The notes: generated by a model from the sequence alone, not told the origin. Positions 22,011 to 35,398 are shown, counted from the first letter of the stretch. The stretch: DNA of 64,000 nucleotides from Aurelia coerulea (GCA_039566865.1 CM076958.1:4254501-4318500), one strand, 5' to 3'. Translations and numbers: made by a program.

Positions 22011-23880
22011 GGGTTATATCGAGTTGTTATTTATTCCAATTTTTGTATTTTAGAGTATACTTATGACCGATTTCTTCTAGAATCGGGTATCGTTTGGAGG
22101 GAGAAATTATAAAGCCGGGTAAAGAAAATTGGGGTTAACCCTCTCTGAAAAGAAATTAGCAGAGTCTGCAACGCAGACTACGGTGCCTGCCTCTTCACCC
22201 ACATGATTCACTGAAATAAACAAGGTAATAATAATAATAAGACAAACACTTACATGTTTTATTTGTTAAAAATACGCAATATCCATCTGAAACCGTTCAA
22301 CCAAAGTCTTTTACAAGAAAAACTTCCCGAACATCATGTGCATAGTCTCCATAGACACCATTTCAACTGAGAGCTTGAGAAGGCTCACAGAGGATCATAA
22401 TCACGATAAAAACACTGACAAGAAGAAAAGTTTTGAGATAAAGACAGCACAAAAAGGGGTATTAGAACTGATAAATTGAATCGATAATGAGAACGCCATT
22501 ACAAGCAACCGCAACAAAAGACCGAACGGACACCGGCCGGACATCGCACCGAAATTCCAAGACTATCACAGGCAAATACGGTGAAATGACAAATGACAAC
22601 AAAAGATGACATCTAAGTGTTCCTCACAAGTGACGTCAAAAGGATGGGATGGGTAAACTTTTTGAAAAGGTCGGGTCGTCATAAAATATAACGGAAAAAA
22701 GAATTCAATTTTCTACTACATTTTTCCAATACATTACATGATGCTTGAGCCTGAAAAAGACGGGTCACCACTTCATCTGATGAAACGAGTATCACAACAA
22801 CGTCTACTGACTAATGAAGGGTTATCTCTGCATTTCGTTTGGTGGCTTCACCCAAGCCACCAAAAAGCGACCGTTAAAAATCCACTTATATCCGAGCAAT
22901 CGTAGAAGATATGAATGTTTGGTTTTTTCCTTAGTGAAGTACAATGATTAATGCCCAAACAGAAACTTCCATTTTGAAAAAAATACGAAAATCCTGTGTG
23001 ATATCACCTTTCAAAAAACTGCAAAAATCATCGTTTTGTTTACATTTTGACGACGGAGCCCCTTTAATACAGCTATATATTTGACCTAGAATCAACATCT
23101 TCGTGCACATTCAAAGAATTATAGCCGCACAAGTACAAAAAAACTGACACACCGTTTTCATAGCACGTAAATGTTTTGTAGAAAGCAAACTATTCGAAAA
23201 TCCATATTTTCACTTTCATATGGGATTCCATTCAATACATTTGGTTTTTCCGAATTATTCTCATAAATATGATTTATTTTCCAAGTTATAGTAACAGTGG
23301 GGCCTACGGTTGACACAGCCTAGAGTTCTCGTAGCTGCGATGGATCTATTTTGTTTCCACAGAGGAAGATTACTGCTTCAAAGGTATATATTTTGTGATT
23401 AGTAGGTCAGGAAAACATCTTTCTTTGTACTAAAAGTTTGCTTTTCAATGTTTAAGCTCTTTAAACAAGACATTGAAGCAATTTTGTTGAGTGTACGAGA
23501 CCTCCCGCTAGTTTAGGCCATTTTGAAACAGGGAGCCCACTTTATAAATGGTATGAGTCCCTATTCAGCAAGTGATATCAGCAAATCAAAGAACGCAGAG
23601 AAAGAAGGGGCGAAAAGTCACAAGTCTAACATTAAACTACACCAGCAACTATGCCTAACATTGCATATTAACAAGGAGACACTGTCATTGCGTTACAATT
23701 TTTGTTTCCGTTCACACCGGTATGTAGCCCTGTACCATTCACTTGATCTAGCATGAAAGGGATCATGAATAGAAGTAGGAGGCGCTATGGGACTAACTGC
23801 ATCCAACATTGTGATACTTATCTTATCAGAAATATCTACACATAAACCATAGAGTGTCCCAACGATGAGGAAAGAAGCTT
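22011..23880. other. Intergenic, nothing recognised
   Basis: No conserved exon or repeat detected; the ORF at 23523-23756 has no recognised motif. It borders the 170-bp tandem array. Confidence 0.4.
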
Positions 23881-24990
23881 ATATAGTTCATGAATAGAAA
23901 GGGTCCAAAACAAGAGCCTTGGGGAGCCTCATGCTTAATTGGCTCTAACTTGGAAATAAACCACAATAAACTTCGCAGCAATCAATTCCTCACGAGGCTC
24001 AAACCAGCTGATCGCACTGCCTTGCTTTTGATTTCATTCAATGACGATAATTGCAACCATGAATAGTAAAGGGACCTAAACAAGAGCCTTGGGGAACCCC
24101 ATATTTCCATATTTCAATGGCTCCAAGTCAGACATAAACTGTAAATTTAGCTTCGCAGTAAGTATTTCACTATGAGCTACGAAGCTCAAACCAGCTGATC
24201 TTATTGCCTCTATGATGCCATTCTACGACGATAATTGCAACCATGAATAGTAAAGGGACCTAAACAAGAGCCTTGGGGGACCCCATATCATATTGGCTCT
24301 AACTCAGACATAAACTGTAAACTTTACAGTAAATATTTCAATACGAGCTACGAGGCTCAAACCAGCTGATCTTATTGCCTCTATGATGCCATTCTACGAC
24401 GATAATTGCAACTATGAATTGTAAAGGGACCTAAACAAGAGCCTTGGGGGACCCCATATTATATTGGCTCCAACTCAGACATAAACTGTAAACTTTACAG
24501 TAAATATTTCAATACGAGCTACGAGGCTCAAACCAGCTGATCTTATTACCTCTATGATCCATTTAATGACGATAATTTCAACCATGAATAGCAAAGGGAC
24601 CTAAACAAGAGCCTTGGGGGACCCCATATCATATTGGCTCCAACTCAGACATAAACTGTAAACTTTACAGTAAATATTTCAGTACGAGCTACGAGGCTCA
24701 AACCAGCTGATCTTATTGCCTCTATGATCCATTTAATGACGATAATTTCAACCATGAATAGCAAAGGGACCTAAACAAGAGCCTTGGGGAACCCCATATT
24801 TTATTGGCTCCAACTCAGACATAAACTGTAAACTTTACAGTAAATATTTCAGTATGAACTACGAGGCTCAAACCAGCTGATCTTATTACCTCTATGATCC
24901 ATTCAATAACGATAATTTCAACCATGAATAGCAAAGGGACCTAAACAGAGCCTTGGGGAACCCCACATTTCATTGGCTCCAACTCAGACA
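23881..24990 (-). repeat. Seven-unit ~170-bp tandem array derived from a reverse-transcriptase segment
   Basis: The landmark caagagccttgggg recurs near 23911, 24081, 24265, 24436, 24606, 24776 and 24946, giving spacings of 170, 184, 171, 170, 170 and 170. On the minus strand each central unit reads KYGVPQGSCLGP or a close variant, the conserved palm/finger segment of LINE reverse transcriptases. A one-base shift then puts LLF-like codons in another frame. Stop codons flank the motif, so nothing is translated. Inner units are more alike than the outermost one, as expected for unequal exchange. Confidence 0.8.
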
Positions 24991-24999
24991 TATATTATA

Positions 25000-27900
25000 A
25001 ACGTAATGATTTCGCTACGATACTCAACTCAAACAAGATGGCGACAGCAGCAAAGAATCCCCCTACTCGTCATTACCTTGAGGACAATGAAGGGCACAGC
25101 AAATTTAATTTCATATCCGTGTGAGTATTGGGTGTGTAAATGCAGCACCAGGTGACATCAACAAAAAGCTAGGGAAGCATTTGTTGGAATTATCTACTTT
25201 TATCCCATGAAGAATTAGAATGCATTAGAATAACTAAAAATAACGCAGCGAAACTGCCAATTCCTTGAAAACTGCAGGAAAGCTTTGTCCAAATAACGTT
25301 GCAAACTCTGCGAATAGCTCTCTTCGAAAGTGCCAACCATGCAGGGGCCTGCATGGTATCTTTGGGGGGGGTGGGATGTCGTCAGGACAATTCAAAAGGA
25401 TGATAAAGGGTAAGAGGGCAAGGCGATTGCTAGCATTGGATCTGGGTGGCTAGTGGGTGTAAATGAGATTCATGTGACATCATTTATCTGAATGAAAATC
25501 TAATTGGATTTGGAAAAAAACTGTTAGATGTTAGATATCTCTACATACTATCATAGTATCTATGATACTATCGCATAAACCGGCATAAACATTTTGTTCA
25601 TAATAAAGGTGTCCGCAATGCTCCATGTTTATTATACTTAATGAATTTGTTTAGAGTTGAATGATTAACACAACGCAGCGAAACTGCTGATTCATTGAAG
25701 GCTGCAAGATAGCTTTGTATAACTTAAAGTTGGAAACTCTCTTCAAAAGTGCCAATCCTACCACACACAACCTGTCAGGTCAGTATCGGTGGTTTCTATG
25801 GTTACAAATAATTCTGCCATCTTTAATAGAAAGAGGAAAGCTTTCCAAAGCAAAATCTAATCCAGGTAAAGCTCCTTCGCTTTTTCCGACGGAAATTCGA
25901 GGCGATTTGGACAAGGGGCATACCATTCCTCAGAAATCTCACCCGCTTTCTCGCATACCATTCCTCAGAAATCCTTTCGTTTTCTTCAAACATCCTTAAA
26001 ATCCTCCTGAAATTTGAAATCCTTTCGTTCTTCGAGGCATCTCGCACCCTTTCTGAAGAATTGGTACACGTACACCTTTCCGATTTTGGCTTGGAATAAA
26101 ACTTAGGCTAGGGTAGGGTGGGGTAATGTGGGTCTACGAGGTAAAGTGGGTCTACTGAGCTTTTCGCTAGAAATATCCTTCCTCATTAAATGGAAGAAAG
26201 GCTTGCTATTTTTCTTTTAATGTCTGCATAATAAACTGCTTTTTTACATAAAACATTCCTCTTAGATGTATCTCCACTCGTTCTATAAAATAAATTTACT
26301 GAACGGCCTACTGTGCAAGAATTTCAAAGCCCATGAAAACATTCTCCTGCCACTGTTGTTTTGCTTTTCTGGCCAATTTAATGACCACGAGGTGAGAGTT
26401 TGGTCTTTTACAAATGAAATAACGTTTATTTCGAAGTAATTGACGCCTACCAAGCAAACAGCTTCTCAGAAAAGATCCAGGGTTTCCTCTTGAGACTTGA
26501 GAGTGACACGGCACGACTCACGACACGATGCTTCTGGGGTAGGAGCAAAGGGTCGAGCGAGAGGGGGGGGGGCAGTAAATGCAGCTCCCTTTGCAGATTT
26601 TTGAAGCTCCTGAAACGCCCATCATTAAAGAACAATGAATGGAGGGTTGAGGTGTGATTCAATGTCAAAACTTATCGTACAAATAATATCTCGTATACAC
26701 TTTCTGGCTTTTCATGATTGAATTTATTATGATAAGGCCTTAACGAAAAACTGCAGTTAAATTGCACTTATAAAGCCATCTTTCTCGTTCAAGCCCCCAG
26801 GTCAAGGAGAATTTGCTAAAAAGGGGTACGAACGAACAAAGGTGGTCTCAATAAAAAGATCCATGCTAAGTCAAAACTTCAGAGAAAGACTTATATCTGG
26901 CAAACAACAAAAGAATGTATAATAAAAGACCAAAAAATGCAAAGCTGATTAAGTCTAAATATCCAAATATAAGATAATACGATTTAACAGTTAAGCCTTA
27001 AATAAGCTTTATTTCTGCCTACAATCTGCGGTATCTTATTGTTCTGCATGTACAATTTGCTGTATTGTTCGATTCTCTTCAATTATTACATTTTACCACA
27101 AGTAAAAAAAGAAAACTATTACTAGGCCTATTCACAACACTCACCAAACAACTTGGGATTCAAGTCAAATTCTCTTGAGAAAACGGCACTGTTTCGAGTC
27201 TTCAGCTCCCATTATGACACTCCAGTAAAATAAAAGGCTAGTTTCAGAGACTGATTGGTCAGATGACACAAACTTTCGCGTAGGCCCACTCACCGCGAAA
27301 CCTGGTCTTGTTCCCAAGCAGATTTACTTCCACAAAGACGCGATTCCCACTTGAATAATTCGTAATTATGCCAAACAAAGAAAGGTTTAATTCTTTACCA
27401 AAGAAACATTCAATCCCACTCATTGAAGCGGGGGTTTTGCTAGAATTAATTTGCAAAGATAAAGCCAGCCCTTCTGTACCTTTGTTTGAACAAATGACTT
27501 AAATATTAGTAAAATAAACAAGTCACCATGACATTCACGCACTGGTATTTCACATTTTTGGACCGATACCAGTGGTAGTAGAGCAGAAATTGAGGAGGGT
27601 ACATTTTGAGTTGGGCATGAAATGTTGCCAGGTCACCTTGGCTTTCTGGAACAACATAACTGCCTTCAGTGGCCTAATTTCCTCCAGAGAGGTCCAGGCT
27701 TCACAACCTGAGGATTGTATTCTGTGGCACAACAATGATATCGTTCCTAGTATGAACCAGGGGGTCTATCTGATGGAGCTCTCGAAAATTTCATTCATCG
27801 GTTCTTCCTTCACGCTCCTTCGCACGTCAGATTTCGCAAAATGACCACAGGTAGAAACTACCATGAAATCGATCGTGAAAATAAGCGTTTTGAAGTTTTA

Positions 27901-29290
27901 TGACACAAGGACAGACAATTTGTTTCTCTATCATGATTTATGCTGTGCCTCTACCTTCAACTTCTGTGCATTTTGATCACTGAATTCGACAAAATGGTGG
28001 TGCTTTTCTAGACTGGCTACACCGGGGCTACAAAATTTCTGAATGCTCCTTGCTCGCCATGAGCAACAACAACAACAGTGAAATTGAGGGACTACACGTT
28101 TTTGACGCACGGTAGTGAAGTCATAGGGGTGGTGGGCATTTTCCTGTTTACAAAATCCTTTATGTCATGGGGTGAAGGACGTGATGAAGTCCACATCAAG
28201 CCTTGCAACAACTCGAGTTCAAAGCTGGTCGTTCAGCGGAGGCCCTCCTGAGGTGTATGACATCTCAAAGGTCAAACGCTCCAGCGGTTTGAGCACGCGC
28301 GGCCACTCTACGGAAAGAACGAATCATGGTCGCGGAGCCTGCGCGCTCAAAATGCTGGATGAAAAACTGCATTCAACGAGAGAAAGGTACGTCTCTCATC
28401 TTTGATCAAGAAGTTTATCAACTTACTTTTTCGTAGCTGCTTAAAATCAATTTTCAATTCAAGCCTTGCATTTTTTAACTTTCTGTGCATTTTATTTGAA
28501 TCATAGCCGATTTTGCTTCAAAAGTAGGCCTAGACTTTTAATTTGCTCAGCAATAGTCTGAATTCAATGTTTTGTTCGGACTAGACCTCTAAGTTGACTT
28601 GTGCAAAGCACATTGATCTTGAGGTTTGCGCTAAATTGTGAATAATAAACTTCTGGAAAATAGAGGGACTGCAGATGAGAACAGGCCGAGATTGGAAAAT
28701 ATAATGCGTGTGGCATGGCAGCCACCTTGCTCGCCTGTGTTGATGCATCATTTCACAGAATGAGATTGGTTGCTAAGGGAAATTTCTCCAACAAAATGAA
28801 CTCTTTGAGTGCAGTAATTAGCTCAATGACGTTCCCATCAAAATTATTTCAAAAAGCTCTTTGTTAGCATTTTTTCAAGATTATTGTTAGTTTTCTAAGA
28901 ACTTTTAGGCAGCTGATCAGTCAAGTAGAACAACAATCGAAGAGTTTTCAAGAAACCAATAAAAATTTTCCCACCCAGTACTGAAAGTCTCTTTTAGCTT
29001 TCAGTAAACAGTTGAAATTAGCAGATCATGGGTACCAAAGGTTTTTGCAGTTTCTCCGCATCCTTCTTACATGTTCGTTGTATTCTTTGATAGGTAACTT
29101 CCCAAGCATTTCGTGAGTTTTACCAGAATACAGCGCCAGTATGCGAATTACCTCCTCAGACAAAATAAACAAGTTTCTTGAGCAGTATCCAAGTTCTCAG
29201 TCGAGGTTCTTACTGGTTTAGTTCTTAGTTGAATTCTTGAAAAGAGTTTCTTATTAACACTAGCACTGTTTAATCATGCTGAAAACGGAT
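25000..29290. other. Gene-poor interval
   Basis: No convincing exon was found. Noted: two copies of an aacgcagcgaaactgc segment (25240 and 25671), a G-rich tract near 25365, a tgggtctac direct repeat at about 26130, and a truncated copy of the AGACTGGCTACAC MITE at 28009-28091. ORFs at 25715-25999, 27572-27844 and 28172-28405 lack recognised motifs. Confidence 0.4.
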
Positions 29291-29292
29291 TA

Positions 29293-29715
29293 CACGTTTT
29301 TTTTTATAAGAAACTGGTTTATAAGAAACTAGTACTACGATGACCAAAAATTTAAGAAACTCTAGTACTACGCTCAAGAACAGTTAAGAAACTCTAAAAC
29401 GTTATATCTGTATGTCTCTCTTATTCTATGTCTCTCTAACAAAGGTGCCTTCGTCTTTTCTTGACTTTTAACTGCAAAATTGGTAATTTTTTGCCTTGAT
29501 GTGCATGGCTTCTTCTTGATGACAATGTCAATGCAAAATGGAAGCCCTTTCTCGAGAAGAAGGCTCAACTTCGAACAATACCGCAATTTTAGGCCCAAAA
29601 AAATAAGAAACTAATTAAGAAACTTTTACTACTAAAACACCGAAATTTTCATGCGAAATTAAGAAACTTTTAGTACTAAGTGCTGATCCAAGTTTCTTAT
29701 AATAAAAAAAACGTG
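29293..29715. mobile_element. TA-flanked MITE, copy 3
   Basis: A 423-bp copy in the opposite orientation to 16582. Ends CACGTTTTTTTTTATAAGAA and the inverse ending AAAACGTG. TA duplicates lie at 29291-29292 and 29716-29717. It contains repeated TTAAGAAACT and TAGTACTA motifs. Confidence 0.85.
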
Positions 29716-29991
29716 TATTTTGTGATTAATTTGATTGCTCGTGTGTTTAATTAGATTGTTTGTTCTCCACTGAAAAATCTTCAAGCAAAGACTAAACATT
29801 TCCTGCACGCCAATTTTTGATGGTTGCTTCCTCAGACTGCATTCTGTAACGTAACATTACAGCATATTTACTCATATTTCGAGGAAGGTGCAATAAAATT
29901 GCACTGATCTTCCTTTGCATTCTCATGGAATAATTTGGAAAATTTCACAATAAAAATCATTAAGCCCGTGAGTCACTTCTAAGGTCCTTTG

Positions 29992-30403
29992 ATTTTTATA
30001 AGAAACTGGTTTATAAGAAACTAGTACTACGATGACCAAAAATTTAAGAAACTCTAGTACTACGCTCAAGAACAGTTAAGAAACTCTAAAACTTTATTTC
30101 TGTATGTCTCTCTTATTCTATGTCTCTCTAACAAAGGTGCATTCGTCTTTTCTTGACTTTTAACTGCAAAATTGGTAAATTTTTGCCTTGATGTGCATGG
30201 CTTCTTCTTGATGACAATGTCAATGCAAAATGGAAGCCCTTTCTCGAGAAGAAGGCTCAACTTCGAACAATACCGCAATTTAGGCCCAAAAAAATAAGAA
30301 ACTAATTAAGAAACTTTTACTACTAAAACACCGAAATTTTCATGCGAAATTAAGAAACTTTTAGTACTAAGTGCAGATCCAAGTTTCTTATAAAAAAAAC
30401 GTG
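29992..30403. mobile_element. TA-flanked MITE, copy 4 (left terminus clipped)
   Basis: Nearly identical to the copy at 29293-29715 and in the same orientation, 280 bp away. The first bases of the left terminal repeat are missing; the right end CGTG plus TA is intact. Confidence 0.8.
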
Positions 30404-30819
30404 TAGTGGAGCTAGCCTAGTGATCTTATTTTCTGGACTTTGTGCAAGATTGTTTTGATAAATTCCATTGCAACATATGTACTTGCGTTAAAGATGGTGT
30501 CGAGGAATGTTATACCAAGATCTTCTGAACAAACCAACCCGAGCCAACCAACCAAATCATTCAAAATTAATTGTAGCGCAAAGCATTATGGTAAAAATTC
30601 CTGTCTTGATAACGAGGCCCCGGTACCTGGGCACAGGCTCGAAACGGGGATCCCCTCGAAACGTCGTGCTTTTTTCACATTTACTTTATTATTGGTACTG
30701 AAGTTTTTATTCATTATATTATTGTAAAAAATTCCTGCCCGCCATCTTTCACTCAGTCGTCTATTTTAATCGTTGTTTGTGCAAGTTGATCGGTGCGTTG
30801 ATGAGAGTATGTCTGCTTT
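30404..30819. other. Intergenic, nothing recognised
   Basis: Small ORFs only, without recognisable domains. Confidence 0.35.
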
Positions 30820-30933
30820 CAACCTCGTCCCCAGGGTCTTTTGTCATATTGGGACGGAGACGAAAAGACGGAGACGGAGACGGGCCTTTTCGTCTCCGTC
30901 CCAATATGACAAAAGGCCCTGGGGACGAGGTTG
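30820..30933. mobile_element. Palindromic MITE with CAACCTCGTCCCCAGGG ends, 9-bp TSD
   Basis: A 114-bp near-perfect palindrome beginning CAACCTCGTCCCCAGGG and ending with its inverse. Perfect duplication gtctgcttt at 30811-30819 and 30934-30942. The centre has GGAGACG repeats. Confidence 0.87.
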
Positions 30934-30942
30934 GTCTGCTTT

Positions 30943-32594
30943 TTCAGCCAATCAAGATTACTAATCAGTGATGAGGAACAAGGCACTGGTGTAAGGCCGG
31001 TTTCAACTATTTCGAAAAGTTAGAAACAGGTTCGAAAACATCACCTATTGAGGAATAAGGAAGACCAGAAGGGGGAAGTATAGCCTACCCGTGGGTCTAC
31101 GCGGAGGCTAGGGGAAGTAATGCTTGTAAGAACTCCGTAATGTGAAAACTAGATTTCTGGCCTGCAGCTGACTGTTGATGTTGAATAACCTTTACCATTT
31201 ACTGTTTACTTGTAATACTAAAATTCTTCATTCCTAAAATCGTAACTTCAAACTAAAGACTTTGTTAACATAGTTAAAGAAATATTTGAAACCAAATATC
31301 AAATTCCCTATTGGCACTATGACGTCCCTCGCATATCTCGTTTCAACCATGTGTGAGAGAAACTGTACAGGCCTAGAAATGACTTCTTGAAGGGCTTTGA
31401 TGTACGCTTGTCTAGCTTGTTTGTATCAAAATGAAGCGGGTAGCTCTAGTTTGTACCACTGAAAGGGGGAGCCTCGCTGTCGCTGAGAAATGAATGTGGA
31501 TGGGAAGGGAAGGGGCCGGAACAGACGGGGTAAAATGGTGAATTCCTGTTTCCTGACATGCTACATAGTCTGAAAATTTTTCACTCTGGGAAGTGATAAA
31601 TCTCTGTTTTATGTTAAAAGGGGCCTAATTTTCCATTATTTTGGTTTTCCGTACCCTTTTCAACAACAATTTAACCGCGTGCTGCCTTTAAAAAATCAGG
31701 GATGCCGTTGTGGGTCACCGAGTGCCAACTTGACTTGAGGGTGGACTCGCTACAAACCACTATTGAAGTATGTTGAAAATCTTACCACAATTGATGACGT
31801 CTTTCAGGATGCTTTCAGCCGTTTGTAAATGTTGTTATGCTCTCTGGAGCTTTATTATCGATGTGTGAATCCAGTTACTCTGTTGCTGTGCTAGGCCTAC
31901 TATCTGTCTTACTTCCCTTCTTGTACCCACTTCCGCACTGTCAATTACATGGGCGGACATTGACATGATGACCTTTCTACACTTCTGACAAGGGAACAAT
32001 GCGGATATGTAACTTGTTACAAAATGCATCATCGTGAAATGTTTCTTGTCTTTTGTCATGCTAACTTCGGTACATTCTTTTTTTTATAAGGAAGTCAATG
32101 TAGACTCACGAAATAGTCCCAGTTATCGCAACAACAACAGCAATGACAACAACAACAACAATATATATTTTTTGCTCAAACTCGTCCATCAGCTTACCAA
32201 TAGCAATAACTACGAACTTGTAAATCAGTCTAAAGTCAATGTTTGGAATGAGCCTGGAGCGCTCGGCAAGCGCTTTCGACTCAAGAAGGATAAGCTGTGC
32301 TTCCCACAATGCAACGTACTTTACTTCGAGATGGAATCGGAGGAGAGAACTCGACTGGTGTCATTCATTATAGGGGCGGATTGACACAGCAATTCCTTAC
32401 CGGGAAATTAGCCGTCAGGGGCCCATATTTGGTTATATTTTTAATTCTATTGGTAAACTAGCATGTTTGAAAAGCTACTTCACAGCAGCAACATGGCCAG
32501 GTCAAATAAAATGGAAGGAGAGTATTAAAATGAGGGGGTCTGGGGCGAAGCCCCAGGAAAATTTTTTAAGGATACGCCCTTTACTTTGGCTTTG
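30943..32594. other. Intergenic, nothing recognised
   Basis: The ORF at 32034-32384 includes an AAC-repeat stretch and no domain. A ggggcgaagccccagg segment near 32540 resembles one at 33688. Confidence 0.35.
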
Positions 32595-32603
32595 GTAACA
32601 ACC

Positions 32604-32673
32604 TAGCCTGCGTGCAGACTCAACTATCCTAAAGTGTAGACACTTTAGGATAGTTGAGTCTGCACGTAGGCTA
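32604..32673. mobile_element. 70-bp perfect-hairpin MITE of the TAGCCTGCGTGC family
   Basis: Arms TAGCCTGCGTGCAGACTCAA... and the near-perfect inverse meet with a 2-bp loop. The perfect 9-bp duplication gtaacaacc lies at 32595-32603 and 32674-32682. It is the minimal form of the family at 374, 12659 and 20746. Confidence 0.9.
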
Positions 32674-32682
32674 GTAACAACC

Positions 32683-34647
32683 AAGTTAGTACAAGTTAGT
32701 AATTCTGCTAAACAGAATTGTTGATCAATTTGTAACGGTTATCTTGATAAATTAGCGGCCAAAGGAAATTTTTTAAAGAACCTTCATTTTTTTGACTTAG
32801 TATGCATGTCTTCATCCCATCTCTACCTGTGCCATATTGGAAGCGTTCACAATTTTATAACAGTTTTCTGGAAATTACCACCTTTAGGGAAAAGTTTGCG
32901 CAAACCACATTTTAATTGTTTACGTTTGTCACAATCCAATTTGCCTGCCCCAAAATGGAAATCTTCACAGTTTTATGATAGTTGGTGAAGCAAAATTTTC
33001 AAAAAGCATTTCTACTTTGGCTCAGAACGACTCTCCCAATCACTTTCCAACATTTCTGGAAAGATCCTTACCCTACCCTTCCTTGCCTATACACATGATT
33101 TTTCTCCTCGCTTTTGAAAAAATCTCGAGGAGCATCTTTCCAGTAGAGGAAAACTGTCCCCCTATCCTAAACTTCAGGGGCAAAGCTAAAGAAAATTGTT
33201 AGGGGGGTGCAGACATCCCAATTTGCCGACAAAAAAACGAAAATACCATTATAGATCATCAAAGTTTGAAACGTATAAGCAATGGATGATTAAATTCAAA
33301 ATGTAGACATTTGGCATAGTATTTCAGGGGCATACGCAGCACTTGATGAGTGGGGGGGGGGTTTATGGGGCGTGGGCTAGAAAATTTTTTGTGACCACGC
33401 CCTTCAGACGCTCGGAAAATGAGGGAAGGCCCATTTTAGTTTTATTTTGCATCGTAAAAATGGCTGCAATGAACACAAAATGGGCAGGATGTTTTATTGA
33501 ATTTGCATTGAGAATTTATACCCATCTTAGCAAGTTAATCCAGGAAAGTAAACGAACATGTCAGAGTACAGCTAGCTCTTCAAATTATTTTGATGAAATT
33601 GCTTGAAGGAGCAGTAGCAAATAGGGAACCCTATAGCCAATGACACACACAGGTTAAGACAAATGGGATCTTGAAATAAGTAGGTCGGGGGCAAAGCCAC
33701 CAGGAAAATTTTGAGAATATGCATTCTACTTTGGCTTAGAATGCCTTGCCCAAGATCGTTCAGTCATTCAGTTCAAAGAAATCGGTCACTGAGTTTCCCA
33801 CCAACCTTTTGAAAGATTTGGAAACTGTATTCGCCGACAGACACTCAGTAGTACCAGTACCAAGGAAACTTTTTTGATTTGCCGACAGATATTATCAATT
33901 TGCCGACAAACTGAATGTTGGGGGGTGCGGCACCCCCCCGCACCCCCCCTTTGGCTACGCCCCTGTGAGCCTACTAATCAATGGATGTTATGCCAGTCTT
34001 CATATGCCAGTTATGCTGCATTCATTCGCTGCATTCGAAAGAGCTTATCGAGCGGAACTTGATTCTTGCAAGCATTGCATTGTAAAATGTTGTTTACTTA
34101 AGGAGGGTTTAGTCCCTTGGGAATTTTAGGAAGTTGCCGAATGCACTGTGGTGTCTGTGGTCAGTATTTTGCTTTTATACACGTATTTTTTCATAAGAAA
34201 ATTTTTTGCCAGTATTGAAATTTTCTTAAAATTATCTGATTTGATTTTGAGTACTCACAGTTTCTTACGAGTTTCTTAAAAGGTTCCATAACAATCTTCA
34301 TGTTCGCTACCTATTCCGTTCCCTCGCGAACATTTCAAAAAGAGTTTTTTATAAAAAAAATACCTGTACTTTTCTTAATAAAATTTGCCACAAATAACCC
34401 GACCAGTGGCTATTCTGGAGCTCACTGTTTCATAAAGAACGACTTTTACCATATTCTTCTTGCAAATTCCTAGTCAGAAGGCATCATAGCTTCTTAGGAA
34501 GCCAAATCGTTTTGCAAGAAAGATAAGCAAAAAACTTCAAATAATTCCTAAAGGATTGAGCCCCCCTTTAAGTCAACAAAATTTCATAATGCTTGAAAGA
34601 TTCAAATTCTGCTCTCAAATATGTTCTAAATGATATAATGATAGTTC
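32683..34647. other. Intergenic; possible composite element with CAGGGGCATACGCAG...CTACGCCCCTG ends
   Basis: 33326-33965 is bounded by short inverted repeats typical of hAT MITEs but lacks a matching 8-bp duplication. aatttgccgacaaa motifs recur at 33220 and 33880. A gtttcttaa-rich stretch near 34200-34370 resembles a decayed TA-flanked MITE. Confidence 0.4.
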
Positions 34648-34973
34648 CCCCGGGGGGGGGGGGGGTACTTGACTTAAATTTGTACGGGGGTGTGCCCACG
34701 AAAAAAAAAATTTTTACCCTGCTCCAGAATTTTTCGCTCAAAATGATAACCTGTTGTAGAAAAAATTGATGAAAGTATGCTCAAAAACATGAAAGTTGAC
34801 CGAAAAACGACCCGATCTAGCAGAATATATTCCCCTTTGACATGTTTTGACAACCTGCTCTAGAAAATTGCCTCATTTTGATACCCTGTGCTAGAAAAAA
34901 TTGGTGAAAACGATACCCTTAAAAACGGCACATCCCCGTCGGACAAATATACTAAGTACCCCCCCCCCCCGGG
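34648..34973. mobile_element. GC-ended MITE, intact copy, 8-bp TSD
   Basis: Ends are CCCCGGGG-poly(G)-TACTTGACTTAAATT and the inverse poly(C) end. Duplication gatagttc lies at 34640-34647 and 34974-34981. Exact length of the G/C runs is uncertain. Confidence 0.75.
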
Positions 34974-34981
34974 GATAGTTC

Positions 34982-35398
34982 TATGACAAAATACCATGTC
35001 ACTCTATATTGCTGTGAGCTGTGAAAAAAGCTGTGACTGTTTCGTGAGTCTAAGCGAGGCCTGCAAAATTGTAAGGAGGCTAATCGTTGTTGTTGTGGTG
35101 TTCTTAAATTTCTTTCTTGTTGCTTTTTGCTTCGCGAATTTTGTTGGAAAGCAGCAAAGCAAGATTGTCTTGGCAGCTTGAAACGGCGAGGCCGTCAAGT
35201 TTTTAACCATGCTTGAGCCAAGGTATAGTTCATTTTGAATATCTTTTAATGGCACACAAAGTTTAAAGAGATTTGATAACATTCAGTTGCTGCGAACAAC
35301 AAGCAAAGAACTCTAAGAACAAGTGTGTTGTGCGAAACAAGCCAGCAAGCAGCAGCAAGCAAGAGGGAAACAACAATTCAACGAACGAAAGGTTCAAA
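34982..35398 (+). promoter_or_regulatory. Presumed promoter and 5' UTR of KLHDC3
   Basis: This is the interval upstream of the KLHDC3 start codon. The 120 bases before the ATG are purine- and CAA-rich, without in-frame ATG competition that I could identify. No TATA box or clear initiator was recognised. Role inferred from position only. Confidence 0.35.

Noticed and set aside
29374..30278. Two nearly identical ORFs (74 and 70 codons) suggesting a conserved small protein
   Set aside because: They lie inside copies 3 and 4 of the TA-flanked MITE; the resemblance is explained by the repeat and the same segment is interrupted in the other copies.
33326..33965. hAT element with CAGGGGCATACGCAG ends
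   Set aside because: Inverted ends exist but flanking 8-mers do not match, so the boundaries may belong to two different insertions.
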